From NCBI GenBank assembly GCA_947632005.1, contig CANRNU010000015.1:1-52744 (forward strand): a stretch of 52,744 nt of DNA, given 5' to 3'. This DNA is from an uncultured Oscillospiraceae bacterium (GTDB taxonomy: Bacteria; Bacillota; Clostridia; Oscillospirales; Oscillospiraceae). Both the position numbers and the translations under genes were made by a program. The notes under the pieces are model-generated. The model had not been told where the DNA came from, ran no database searches, and worked only from the letters and a program-made list of their open reading frames with translations. Positions 1 to 7,887 of this stretch are shown here, piece by piece; position 1 is the stretch's first letter; each line of letters begins with the position of its first letter.

Positions 1-545
1 CCGTAGCCCTCGTTTTCGGCGCAGAGCTGGCAGGCGGGATAGGCGTTCTGGGGGGCCAGCTTTGCCGCGGCGATGGCCCGGGGGTCCTTCTCTGGCTTGG
101 ACAGGTTGATGGTGATGTCCAGGTCCCCGTACTCGGTGGGGGAGACCCATTTCATGTCCTTGACGATGCGGTAGCGGCGGATGTAGTCCGTGTTCTGGGA
201 AAAGTCATAGTACCAGTCTGTGGCGGTCTGGGGGCTTTGGGCATACTTCTCCCGGAACATCCGGCGCACCTCGCTGGGGCGGGGGGTGAGCCGGCCCATG
301 AGCTCCGTGCCGAAGATGTCCCGGCTGGCGATGCCGGGCTCGCACCGGCCATTTTCCACGGCCCAGTCCAGGATGCTCCTCAAGATGTCCTCCAGGGGCC
401 GGTCCTCCGTGGCGGCGGGGGCCTCCCAGCGGTCCAGACCCAGGGCGGTGAGCAGCCGGTTGGCGGCCCAGGTCCTGTCGTCCTCCTCGATGAGCCCCTT
501 GGCGAGGGCGTATTGGATGAGCGCGGCGATATGGTTGTCGATCAT
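1..545 (-). CDS. galT: UDP-glucose--hexose-1-phosphate uridylyltransferase, 5' part only
   Basis: The first 181 or so codons of GalT are present; the gene runs off the left edge of the window. GalT exchanges UMP between UDP-glucose and galactose 1-phosphate in the Leloir pathway. The visible N-terminus (MIDNHIAALIQYALAKGLIE, then residues with DWYYDFSQNTDYIR and ISLSKPEKDP-like text) matches the long class II GalT of Firmicutes rather than the shorter HIT-type E. coli enzyme; family members are about 500 residues, so roughly a third is seen. The start is fixed by GGAGG at 551-555, in the gap after galK, whose stop codon ends only 10 bases upstream. It is therefore the last visible gene of a gluQRS-galK-galT operon. 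Identification rests on sequence flavour plus position after galK. Confidence 0.85.
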   Translation of the reverse strand, partial: MIDNHIAALIQYALAKGLIEEDDRTWAANRLLTALGLDRWEAPAATEDRPLEDILRSILDWAVENGRCEPGIASRDIFGTELMGRLTPRPSEVRRMFREKYAQSPQTATDWYYDFSQNTDYIRRYRIVKDMKWVSPTEYGDLDITINLSKPEKDPRAIAAAKLAPQNAYPACQLCAENEGY

Positions 546-555
546 GGCGGCCTCC

Positions 556-1830
556 TTACGCGATCTTCACGCCGCCCACCGGGCGGACGGACAGGATGTG
601 GCAGGCGCCGGCGCCCAGCACGGCCTCTACCTGGGTCTTGAAGTCCTCCAGCATGTCCAGAGGCACGAAGGCCTGGGCCGTGCCCCCGAAGCCGCCCCCG
701 TGGACCCTGACGGCGCCGCGGCCGGCCAGGAGGTGGGAGCTCAGGGCGATGGTGAGCATCAGAGCCTGGTCCGCGGTCTGGCCCGTGGGCACCACGTTTT
801 GCAGATACAGGGCGGAGGACAGGCCCGAGGCGTTCACCAGGGACAGGAATCCCGGAAAATCTCCGGCCTTCAGGGCTTCCGCCTGGGCATGGGCCCGGTC
901 GTTCTCATCAAAATAGTGCATGGCCCGCAGCACCGCCCGGTCTCCCGCCTCCCGGCGCAGGGCAGAGATGGCGGCGGAGAATTCCGCCTCGCCCACCTGG
1001 CGCAGGACCTCCTTGCCGAAGTGGCGGCTGATGGCCCGGAGCTCGTCGGTGATGGCGGCGTACTCGCCGGTGAGGTCGGCATGGCCTGCGCCGGAGTCCA
1101 GGATGCACAGAGCGTAGCCCTCCTTGCCCAGGTCCAGGTCGATGCGCTCCACCACCGGGTCCGAGGGGTCCAGAAAGTCGATGGCCACCACGCCGCCCAC
1201 GGAGGAGGCGGTCTGGTCCATGAGCCCGCAGGGCTTGCCGAAATAGACGTTCTCCGCGTACTGGCCGATCTGGGCGACCTCCACGGCAGAGCACTTTCCG
1301 CCGAAGAGCAGGTCGTTCATCACGGTCCCCAGCAGGACCTCGAACGCGGCGGAGGAGCTCAGACCGCTCCCCCCGGGCACGTCGGACACCACATATGCGT
1401 CCAGGCCGGCGCCGGTGAGATCACAGCCCAGCTGGGCGAATCGGGCGGCCACGCCCCGCAGCAGGGCGGCGGAGGTGTTCTGCTCCTCCGGCTTCGGCGC
1501 CAGGTCCGTCAGGTCCACGTCCAGCAGGGGGTAGCCCTCGGACAGGACCCGGAACCGGCCGGTATCGGTGCGGGCCGCTGCGGCCAGGTCATCCAGGTCC
1601 ACGCCGGCGGCCAGGACCCGGCCATGCTGGTGGTCGGTGTGGTTGCCCCCCAGCTCTGTGCGGCCGGGGGCGCTGAAAAAGCCCTCCGCCGGATAGCCGA
1701 AGGTCTTGGTGAACTGTTCCAGTACGTAGGCGTAGCGTGCTTTCTCTTTCTCCAGGCGGTCCGGGCCGTACAGGAGCAGAAGGTGCTTGTCCAGCGCGCC
1801 GGAAGAAAGGCGGGTGCGAAGATCGTCCAT
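556..1830 (-). CDS. galK: Galactokinase
   Basis: Phosphorylates alpha-D-galactose at C1 with ATP, the first committed step of the Leloir pathway, in the cytosol. The 424-residue protein shows all three GHMP-kinase signatures: the galactokinase motif PGRTELGGNHTDHQ (about residues 55-68), the ATP-binding glycine/serine loop GGSGLSSSAA (153-162), and the C-terminal GGGFGGTAQAF motif. It is slightly longer than the typical 390 residues, owing to an extra N-terminal helix before the PGRTEL motif. The start is supported by GGAGATACGACC upstream of ATG. It lies 18 bases after gluQRS and 10 bases before galT on the same strand, so the three are probably one transcript. No galactose-specific regulator or mutarotase is visible in the window. 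Confidence 0.96.
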   Translation of the reverse strand: MDDLRTRLSSGALDKHLLLLYGPDRLEKEKARYAYVLEQFTKTFGYPAEGFFSAPGRTELGGNHTDHQHGRVLAAGVDLDDLAAAARTDTGRFRVLSEGYPLLDVDLTDLAPKPEEQNTSAALLRGVAARFAQLGCDLTGAGLDAYVVSDVPGGSGLSSSAAFEVLLGTVMNDLLFGGKCSAVEVAQIGQYAENVYFGKPCGLMDQTASSVGGVVAIDFLDPSDPVVERIDLDLGKEGYALCILDSGAGHADLTGEYAAITDELRAISRHFGKEVLRQVGEAEFSAAISALRREAGDRAVLRAMHYFDENDRAHAQAEALKAGDFPGFLSLVNASGLSSALYLQNVVPTGQTADQALMLTIALSSHLLAGRGAVRVHGGGFGGTAQAFVPLDMLEDFKTQVEAVLGAGACHILSVRPVGGVKIA

Positions 1831-1848
1831 GGTCGTATCTCCTTTTCT

Positions 1849-2793
1849 TTATGTCCTTGATGATGTTTGCGCAAAGGGGATGTCTTGCTTCGGGACCTTA
1901 TCCCAGGTGAAGAGGGGGATCAGCTCTGAGGGGGATATGGGCTCCGGGGCGGGGAGGAGCCCCGCCAGATATGCCAGCTCGCCCACCAGCTGCCGGGGCG
2001 TGTATATGTCCCGGAGGCCCTGGGTGGAGAGGCTGCCCACGCGCTTGGAGAGTTTTCCGTCCTGTCCGCCGGTGAGCAGCGGCAGATGGGCATAGGTGGG
2101 GGGCGTGCCCCCCAGGGTACGGATGAGCCACACCTGCCTGGGCGCGGAGGACAGAAGATCCCGGCCCCGAACCACCTGTGTCACCCCCATGGCCATGTCG
2201 TCCACGCTCACCGCCAGCTGATAGGCGTATACCCCGTCCGCGCGGCGGATGATGAAGTCCCCGCCCTCCCGGGCCAGGTCCTGGGCATAGGCCCCGTAAT
2301 GGCCGTCGGTGACCGTGACGGTCTCCGCCGGGACCCGGATCTTCCAGGCCGGTGGGCGCTCCCGGGCCAGGGCGGCCCGCTCCCCGGCGGTGAGGTACGC
2401 GCACCGGCAGCGGGGGTCGTGCACGGCCTCGCCGGGATGGGGCGCCGAGGCGGCAGCCAGCCGCTGGGCCCGGCTGCACCAGCAGGGATAGACGAGCCCT
2501 TTTGCCTCCAGGGCACGAAACGCCTCCGCGTAGAGAGCCGTCCGGCTGCTCTGGCAATAGGCGGGGTCAGGGTATCCCTCGTCCCAGTCCAGGCCCAGCC
2601 AGCGCAGGTCGTCCGCAATGGCCCGGGCGTATTCGGGCCGGGTACGCACCGGGTCCAGGTCCTCCATCCGCAGCACGATCCGTCCCCCGTGGGCGCGGCT
2701 GTCCAGCCATGCCAGGAGCATGGCCAGGAGATTTCCCATGTGCATGTACCCCGAGGGACTGGGCGCGAAACGCCCTGTGTATTTCTCATCCAT
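1849..2793 (-). CDS. gluQRS: Glutamyl-queuosine tRNA(Asp) synthetase
   Basis: A truncated glutamyl-tRNA synthetase paralogue (314 residues) that lacks the anticodon-binding domain. Family members activate glutamate and attach it to the queuosine base in the anticodon of tRNA(Asp), not to the CCA end. Visible features are GRFAPSPSGYMHMG (residues 7-20, the HIGH-type signature), a zinc-type cysteine set with CWC at 104-106 and CRC at 129-131, and the KLSKR loop at 247-251. The length is typical (about 300). The start can only be ATG 2793, because the family begins a few residues before GRFAPSP. The -10 box TATAAT lies only 8 bases before that ATG, so the mRNA appears to have almost no leader. 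It heads the gluQRS-galK-galT set; a functional link to galactose use is not evident. Confidence 0.92.
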   Translation of the reverse strand: MDEKYTGRFAPSPSGYMHMGNLLAMLLAWLDSRAHGGRIVLRMEDLDPVRTRPEYARAIADDLRWLGLDWDEGYPDPAYCQSSRTALYAEAFRALEAKGLVYPCWCSRAQRLAAASAPHPGEAVHDPRCRCAYLTAGERAALARERPPAWKIRVPAETVTVTDGHYGAYAQDLAREGGDFIIRRADGVYAYQLAVSVDDMAMGVTQVVRGRDLLSSAPRQVWLIRTLGGTPPTYAHLPLLTGGQDGKLSKRVGSLSTQGLRDIYTPRQLVGELAYLAGLLPAPEPISPSELIPLFTWDKVPKQDIPFAQTSSRT

Positions 2794-2801
2794 ACTCTTC
2801 T

Positions 2802-2829
2802 ATTATAATATATTTCATCCGCTTGTAAA
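2802..2829 (-). promoter_or_regulatory. Promoter of gluQRS-galK-galT
   Basis: Reading the minus strand, TTTACA (2824-2829), a 16-base spacer and TATAAT (2802-2807) form a good housekeeping promoter. The expected transcription start is about 2794-2796, that is 1-3 bases before the gluQRS start codon. Confidence 0.7.
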
Positions 2830-2849
2830 GGAAGAAATTCCTGCTGCTC

Positions 2850-2878
2850 TTGACAGCTTGGCGGGACTCTTATAAAAT
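2850..2878 (+). promoter_or_regulatory. Promoter of pgsA
   Basis: TTGACA (2850-2855), a 17-base spacer and TAAAAT (2873-2878). It is back to back with the gluQRS promoter and gives a leader of about 30 bases that includes the AAAGGAG ribosome site. Confidence 0.7.
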
Positions 2879-2916
2879 GAGGTAGCAAAAACCGCGGACA
2901 AAAGGAGCGGCATGAG

Positions 2917-3456
2917 ATGAATCTTCCTAACAGATTGACCGTCGCCCGGATCATCATGGCGGTGCTGATGGTGATATTTCTGCTTTTGAGCGGCCCGGTG
3001 TGGGCGTGGCTGGCGGCGGTGCTGTACGTAGCGGCGTCCCTGACGGATATGGCCGACGGCCGTATTGCCCGCAGCCGGAATCTGGTGACCAATTTCGGCA
3101 AGTTCATGGACCCCCTGGCGGACAAAATCCTCAACTATTCCGTCATGATCGTGCTCATCCCGGAAAAGCTCATCCCCCCGGTGGCGCTGGTCGTCATCCT
3201 GTTCCGGGAATTCGTCGTGTCCGGCATCCGGCTGTCCGCCGCGGAACAGGGCCGGGTGGTGGCCGCCAACATCTGGGGCAAGCTGAAGACCCTGGTGCAG
3301 GACCTGTCGCTGGTGGCGATCCTGGTCCTGCGGGCGGTGGACGTGAGCTTTCTGGAGACGCTGGCGAACATCCTCATGTGGATTTGCGTGATACTGACGG
3401 TGGCGTCCGGCGGCGTCTATCTGATGGACAACAAGGATGTGCTGAAAGACGCATAG
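2917..3456 (+). CDS. pgsA: CDP-diacylglycerol--glycerol-3-phosphate 3-phosphatidyltransferase
   Basis: Makes phosphatidylglycerol phosphate from CDP-diacylglycerol and glycerol 3-phosphate, the committed step to phosphatidylglycerol and cardiolipin, in the cytoplasmic membrane. The 179-residue protein has the complete CDP-alcohol phosphotransferase motif DG(x2)AR(x8)G(x3)D(x3)D, seen as DGRIAR...G...DPLAD at about residues 47-69, and several hydrophobic helices (for example residues 8-40, 80-110, 155-175). Length is normal. ATG 2917 is preceded by AAAGGAG; the nearer ATG at 2912 is out of frame. Monocistronic, bracketed by its own promoter and a strong terminator. Confidence 0.95.
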   Translation: MNLPNRLTVARIIMAVLMVIFLLLSGPVWAWLAAVLYVAASLTDMADGRIARSRNLVTNFGKFMDPLADKILNYSVMIVLIPEKLIPPVALVVILFREFVVSGIRLSAAEQGRVVAANIWGKLKTLVQDLSLVAILVLRAVDVSFLETLANILMWICVILTVASGGVYLMDNKDVLKDA

Positions 3457-3466
3457 GACCCCAGAC

Positions 3467-3500
3467 AAAGCTCCCAGCCGGTCAGGCTGGGAGCTTTTTT
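3467..3500 (+). terminator. Intrinsic terminator after pgsA
   Basis: A perfect 13-bp stem (3467-3479 with 3485-3497, core GCTCCCAGCC/GGCTGGGAGC), a 5-base loop and a run of six T ending at 3500. Confidence 0.93.
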
Positions 3501-3654
3501 GCGGTCCGGCCATCGCAGAGCGGCCTCCGGGAGCGGGCAAAAAGCCGGATGTGGGGAATAAGTGGGGGAATATAGCAAATCAACAGGCATAAATTTTGAA
3601 AATCAGCGAAGATAATGGGAGTTTTTCTGAAAAAGTGGGGAGAGCATACGCGCG

Positions 3655-3683
3655 TTGACATTTTTTCGCCCGTTTAGTATAAT
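3655..3683 (+). promoter_or_regulatory. Consensus promoter of the first MATE gene
   Basis: TTGACA (3655-3660), exactly 17 bases, TATAAT (3678-3683): a perfect sigma-A/sigma-70 consensus. The start codon at 3715 gives a leader of about 25 bases. It also shows that an in-frame TTG at 3655 cannot be the translation start. The 257 bases between pgsA and this gene hold only the terminator and this promoter. Confidence 0.9.
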
Positions 3684-3714
3684 GTCATCCCGCGTGCAAA
3701 GGAGAGGCGCAGCC

Positions 3715-5124
3715 ATGACGGACGACATCATTCACAAATACATAGGGGACCGCCGGTTTTACCGCCGGGCGCTGACGGTGACGCTGCCCATCATGCTGCA
3801 GAACACGGTGACGAACTTTGTCTCCCTGCTGGACAACATCATGGTGGGGCAGACCGGCACCGCGTCCATGAGCGGCGTGGCGGTGGTGGGACAGCTGTTT
3901 TTCATCTTCTACCTGGTGATCTTCGGAACGGTCTCCGGCCCCGGCATCTTCTGCGCCCAGTTCTGGGGCGCGGGGGAGGAGCGGTCTTTCAAGGCCGCGT
4001 TTCGCTATAAGATGGTGACCGCGCTGGTCATGTGCCTGGTATGCCTGGGCGTGTTCGTCGCGGCGGGCCGGCCCCTGATCGGGCTGTACATCACCGGCGG
4101 CGAGGCGGAGAGCGCGGAGGTGGCCGGCTATGCCCAGGGGTATCTGCGGGTGATGCTGTGGGGAATGATCCCCTACACGGTGGCCATGGTCTATGCCACC
4201 ACCCTGCGGGAGGCCGGGCACGCGGTGGTGCCCATGGCGGCATCCTGGTCGGCGGTGGCGGTGAATCTGTTTTTGAACTGGGTGCTGATCTTCGGGCACC
4301 TGGGCGCGCCGGTCATGGGCGTGCGGGGCGCGGCGCTGGCCACGGTGATATCCCGGTTCGTGGAGCTGGGGGTGTGCGTGGGGTGGAGCCACCGGCACAG
4401 GGACCAGGTGCTGTTCACCAGGCATATGCTGGAGGGGGCGCCCATGCCCAGAGCCCTGCTGGCGGATATGTTCCGCCGGAGCACGCCGCTCATGGCCAAT
4501 GAGGCCCTGTGGTGCCTGGGCACCGCGACCCTGACCCAGATCTACTCCACCCGGGGCATCAACGTGATGGCGGCGATGAACATCGCCCTGGTGCTGTTTG
4601 ACGTGTTCACGGCCATCGCCTTCAGCGTGGGCAGCACCATCGGCATCCTGGTGGGCCAGGAGCTGGGGGCGGGACTGACGGAACGGGCGGTGGATACGGA
4701 CCGCAAGCTCCTGACCTTGGGTGTGATGCTCTCCGCTGCCATCGCCCTGGTCATGGGGGCGGCCTCCGTCCTGTTTCCCGGATTTTACAATACCTCGGAG
4801 GAGGTGCGGAGCCTGGCGGCGGCGCTCATCCGCATCATGGCGGTGATACTGCCCTTTGACTGCTTCGCCAACGGCAGCTACTTTACCATGCGCTCCGGGG
4901 GCAAGACCCTGGTGACGTTCCTGTTCGACAGCTGCTTTGCCTGGACGGTGAACGTGCCGGTGGCCTGGTTCCTGGCTCACCACACCGGTCTCGGCATCCT
5001 GCAGGTGTATGCGCTGAGCATGTCCACCGTGCTCATCAAATGTGTCATCGGCGGCGTGCTGGTCCACAAACGCTATTGGGTGAATACTCTGGCCGGCATG
5101 GAAGGGGACAGGAACCGGGATTAA
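3715..5124 (+). CDS. MATE family multidrug/cation antiporter
   Basis: A 469-residue membrane protein with about 12 hydrophobic helices arranged as two MatE halves. The MATE-typical opening LTVTLPIMLQNTVTNFVSLLDNIMVGQ lies at about residues 21-47. Family members export drugs, dyes or metabolites in exchange for Na+ or H+. It resembles the NorM/DinF-like transporters that are abundant in gut Clostridia; the substrate cannot be told from sequence. ATG 3715 has AGGAG at about 3700-3704. Monocistronic with a perfect consensus promoter, so probably expressed constitutively and strongly; no regulator is next to it. Confidence 0.9.
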   Translation: MTDDIIHKYIGDRRFYRRALTVTLPIMLQNTVTNFVSLLDNIMVGQTGTASMSGVAVVGQLFFIFYLVIFGTVSGPGIFCAQFWGAGEERSFKAAFRYKMVTALVMCLVCLGVFVAAGRPLIGLYITGGEAESAEVAGYAQGYLRVMLWGMIPYTVAMVYATTLREAGHAVVPMAASWSAVAVNLFLNWVLIFGHLGAPVMGVRGAALATVISRFVELGVCVGWSHRHRDQVLFTRHMLEGAPMPRALLADMFRRSTPLMANEALWCLGTATLTQIYSTRGINVMAAMNIALVLFDVFTAIAFSVGSTIGILVGQELGAGLTERAVDTDRKLLTLGVMLSAAIALVMGAASVLFPGFYNTSEEVRSLAAALIRIMAVILPFDCFANGSYFTMRSGGKTLVTFLFDSCFAWTVNVPVAWFLAHHTGLGILQVYALSMSTVLIKCVIGGVLVHKRYWVNTLAGMEGDRNRD

Positions 5125-5177
5125 TGACAAAAAGTAAAAAAATTCCGGCATTTTAATAAAATTATCCGAATCCATCG

Positions 5178-5206
5178 TTGACAACCCTGATTTTTGATGA
5201 TAGAAT
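5178..5206 (+). promoter_or_regulatory. Promoter of the surface-protein gene
   Basis: TTGACA (5178-5183), 17 bases, TAGAAT (5201-5206). The leader is about 78 bases. CGAATCCA occurs twice (about 5167 and 5213) and TGGATTC sits just before the GGAGGT ribosome site, so the start of the leader could pair with sequence next to the ribosome site. Confidence 0.65.
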
Positions 5207-5290
5207 TGTAACCGAATCCAGATGGAGATAACAAGAAATAACAAAAAGATTACATCGGGTGGAACGAATGGATTCAGGAGGTAATACCTT

Positions 5291-7795
5291 ATGAAAAAGT
5301 TATGGAATACTCTTGTCGTGCTGGGCATCGTGCTCTGCATGATCATGAGCATGGGGGCGGTCGCCGAGGCGGCAGAGGGCCCCAAGGATCTTGCGGTGGT
5401 GGCGGTCGCCTACGAGACCCTGACTGCCGACCAGATCAGCAGGATAGAGCAGGATAAGGCAGGTATGGACGTGGTGGTCCTCGACGTCAACGGCCTCGAC
5501 GGTACCGACGGCGCGGGCTATACCTATTCCTATTCCGACATTGACGAGGGTTTCTCCCCCAGCAACTATGCGTTCATCTGGCCGGGGATGGGAGCTCTGC
5601 CCACCCGCACCGTGACCGACGATATGGGGACCACCTGCACGGTGGTGTTCCTGCCTGTGGGCGCGGACGACACGGCGGAGACCATCAACGCCGCGATAGC
5701 CGGTTATAAGCAGGAGGGCCAGAACTGCGTCGTCATCGCTGTCGCTCCCGCGAGCTCTTATAACGTGCAGGCGGCGGTGGAGTCCGAAGCGGACAAGGTC
5801 CTCACCACCGACGAGACCGACGTCTCCTCCGATAAGCTCATCAAGGTGGGCAGCGACGGCAGCATGCCTTTGAGCGTCATCACGGTTGGCGCGTCCGGCG
5901 TCCAGGGTGTGGAGAGCATGGCCATGCCGGATGCGACTATGCCCGGCATGGTGGCAGGCCCGGGCCCGGAGGCCCAGGAGACCTGGACCATCACCTTTGA
6001 GCCCGGCGAGGGCGGTCAGGGCACCATGGACCCTGCCACGGTCAATAAGAACGAGGCCTGGCGGGTCGCCGCCTGCCTGTACTCCAACGATGGCGCCGAT
6101 TTCACCGGCTGGCTGCTGAGCTCCGACAATGAGGTCCATCAGCCGGACGAGGCGGTGGTGATCTCCGGCGATATCACTGCCACTGCCCAGTGGAGCAAGC
6201 AGGCTGCTCAGTATTTCGTCAGCTTTGAGGGCGGCCAGGCCGGCGATGCCGAGGTGGAGGGCAGCATGACCCCCGCTGTCCTGGATGAGAACGCGGTGTA
6301 TCAGCTCCCGGTCTGCAACTATACCGCTTCCGGCTATGAGTTTGCCGGTTGGAGCGTCAACGGGGAGATCAAGCAGCCCCTGGTGGATTCCATCACGCTG
6401 AACGCGGAGACGGCTCCGGCTCCGGACAACAGCATCACCGTCACGGCCACATGGAAGACGGTCGCTGAGACGGCCCCCAGCGCTGCGCAGACCTATACCA
6501 TCAACTTTGCCAATGGCAATGAGAGCGCTTCGGGCGAGATGGCGCAGGTGACCAACCAGCCCGCAGGCGAGTATACTCTGCCGGCCTGCCAGTTCCAGGT
6601 AGAGGGCAAGCAGTTCAGCGGCTGGACCATCTCCGGGCTCACCGAGCTGGAAGGCCAGACCAAGATGAATGGCGAGAATATCACCCTGTCCGGTGAGAAC
6701 AACAACATTACCCTGACTGCCACCTGGCAGGATACGGCGCCCCAGACCTTTGAGGTGATCTATAAGGCCGGCGATTACGAAGGCGCTCCGGCTGAGGTCA
6801 AGGATACCGGCACCGTCAACACCGTGATCACCATGGACCCCAACAGGTTCACGCGGGATGGCTATAACCTGACCGGCTGGAAGGTCAACGACACCGATAC
6901 GATCATCGCGGCCGACGGGACCTACCAGTTTGACAAGATTCCCGACGTGGCTGTCTTCACCGCCCAGTGGACCGAGGCCTCCAAGACTACCAAGGCCCCC
7001 GGCGCCACCACCTCCGGCGACGTGACCTATATCCAGGGCGGCACCGATAAGGTCACCCTCTATTACAACGACGCCACCGTGGCCTCTGTGGCCGTGGACG
7101 GCGCGGCGCTGAGCCTCAACAGCCAGTACGGCCTCAATGCCGACAGCAAGGGCTTCTTCTTCGACAACAACTACCTCAACGGCCTGGTCGTGGGCAACCA
7201 CACCCTGACCGTGACCTTCCTGGATACGACCGACGCTACTTTCTCCCCGGATAACCGCCAGCTGGTCATCAAGGCCCAGGAGAAGGCGGAGGAGCCGGAG
7301 CAGCCGGCGAACACCGTCACCAGCATCCAGCGGGATTGGGACCGGTCCCAGAACCTGGTCATCGACTTTGCCAGCTACGGTCGGGGCAATCCCATCAAGC
7401 TGGAGATAGACTACGGCAAGCAGGGCTATAAGGAGGCCGTGAAGGACCGGGATTATGCCATCAGCGGCACGACCATGACGCTCTTCCCGGATATGGTCAA
7501 CAAGAACTGGGGCGAGTGGAGCAACCAGCAGTACCGGTTCCGGGTGACCTTTGACGGACCTATGACCGTCAGCGCCGACAGCACCGGCAACTCCATGGAG
7601 CTGTACCTGAAGGTGATGGGGGATGCGCCCACGACGATCGCCAATCCCTCGCCCAGCCCCACGCTCCGGCCTGATGGGACCTCTCCGGTGACCGGCGATA
7701 CCAACAACGTCACACTGTATATCGTGATCCTGGTGGTGCTGATCATCGCCCTTGCCGCGGTGCTCATCGTGGTGATGCGCCGCAAGAATCGCTGA
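5291..7795 (+). CDS. Sortase-type surface protein with InlB-like repeats
   Basis: An 834-residue exported protein. It has a signal peptide (MKKLWNTLVV..., cleavage likely after about A27), an unknown acidic N-terminal domain (30-225), four InlB/Listeria-Bacteroides-type repeats (about 230-302, 304-395, 399-482, 485-570; each opens with a beta strand such as TWTITFEPG or QTYTINFAN and ends xTATWx), then two Ig/X2-like beta domains (about 576-665 and 676-785). The C-terminus is SPVTGD (about 797-802), a hydrophobic helix (807-828) and MRRKNR. This is a cell-wall sorting signal of the (S/P/N)PxTG kind used by some clostridial sortases rather than LPxTG. GGAGGT lies 8 bases before ATG. Function is unknown; the architecture suggests adhesion or a wall-anchored binding role. 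Monocistronic. Confidence 0.85.
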   Translation: MKKLWNTLVVLGIVLCMIMSMGAVAEAAEGPKDLAVVAVAYETLTADQISRIEQDKAGMDVVVLDVNGLDGTDGAGYTYSYSDIDEGFSPSNYAFIWPGMGALPTRTVTDDMGTTCTVVFLPVGADDTAETINAAIAGYKQEGQNCVVIAVAPASSYNVQAAVESEADKVLTTDETDVSSDKLIKVGSDGSMPLSVITVGASGVQGVESMAMPDATMPGMVAGPGPEAQETWTITFEPGEGGQGTMDPATVNKNEAWRVAACLYSNDGADFTGWLLSSDNEVHQPDEAVVISGDITATAQWSKQAAQYFVSFEGGQAGDAEVEGSMTPAVLDENAVYQLPVCNYTASGYEFAGWSVNGEIKQPLVDSITLNAETAPAPDNSITVTATWKTVAETAPSAAQTYTINFANGNESASGEMAQVTNQPAGEYTLPACQFQVEGKQFSGWTISGLTELEGQTKMNGENITLSGENNNITLTATWQDTAPQTFEVIYKAGDYEGAPAEVKDTGTVNTVITMDPNRFTRDGYNLTGWKVNDTDTIIAADGTYQFDKIPDVAVFTAQWTEASKTTKAPGATTSGDVTYIQGGTDKVTLYYNDATVASVAVDGAALSLNSQYGLNADSKGFFFDNNYLNGLVVGNHTLTVTFLDTTDATFSPDNRQLVIKAQEKAEEPEQPANTVTSIQRDWDRSQNLVIDFASYGRGNPIKLEIDYGKQGYKEAVKDRDYAISGTTMTLFPDMVNKNWGEWSNQQYRFRVTFDGPMTVSADSTGNSMELYLKVMGDAPTTIANPSPSPTLRPDGTSPVTGDTNNVTLYIVILVVLIIALAAVLIVVMRRKNR

Positions 7796-7828
7796 GTATA
7801 CAGAGCGAAGCGTGGACCAATAACCAGC

Positions 7829-7860
7829 AAGGGCCGTGGATAACCCCACGGCCCTTTTCC
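7829..7860 (+). terminator. Intrinsic terminator after the surface-protein gene
   Basis: An 11-bp perfect stem AAGGGCCGTGG/CCACGGCCCTT (7829-7839, 7846-7856), a 6-base loop and a T-rich tail. It lies only about 30 bases before the next gene. Confidence 0.85.
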
Positions 7861-7887
7861 AGACGAGAGATGAAAGGCGGCCGGCGG

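Noticed and set aside
3655-3714. Longer N-terminus of the first MATE protein starting at TTG 3655
   Set aside because: The TTG is part of the -35 box of a perfect consensus promoter (TTGACA-17-TATAAT); it cannot be in the transcript. ATG 3715 has a ribosome site.
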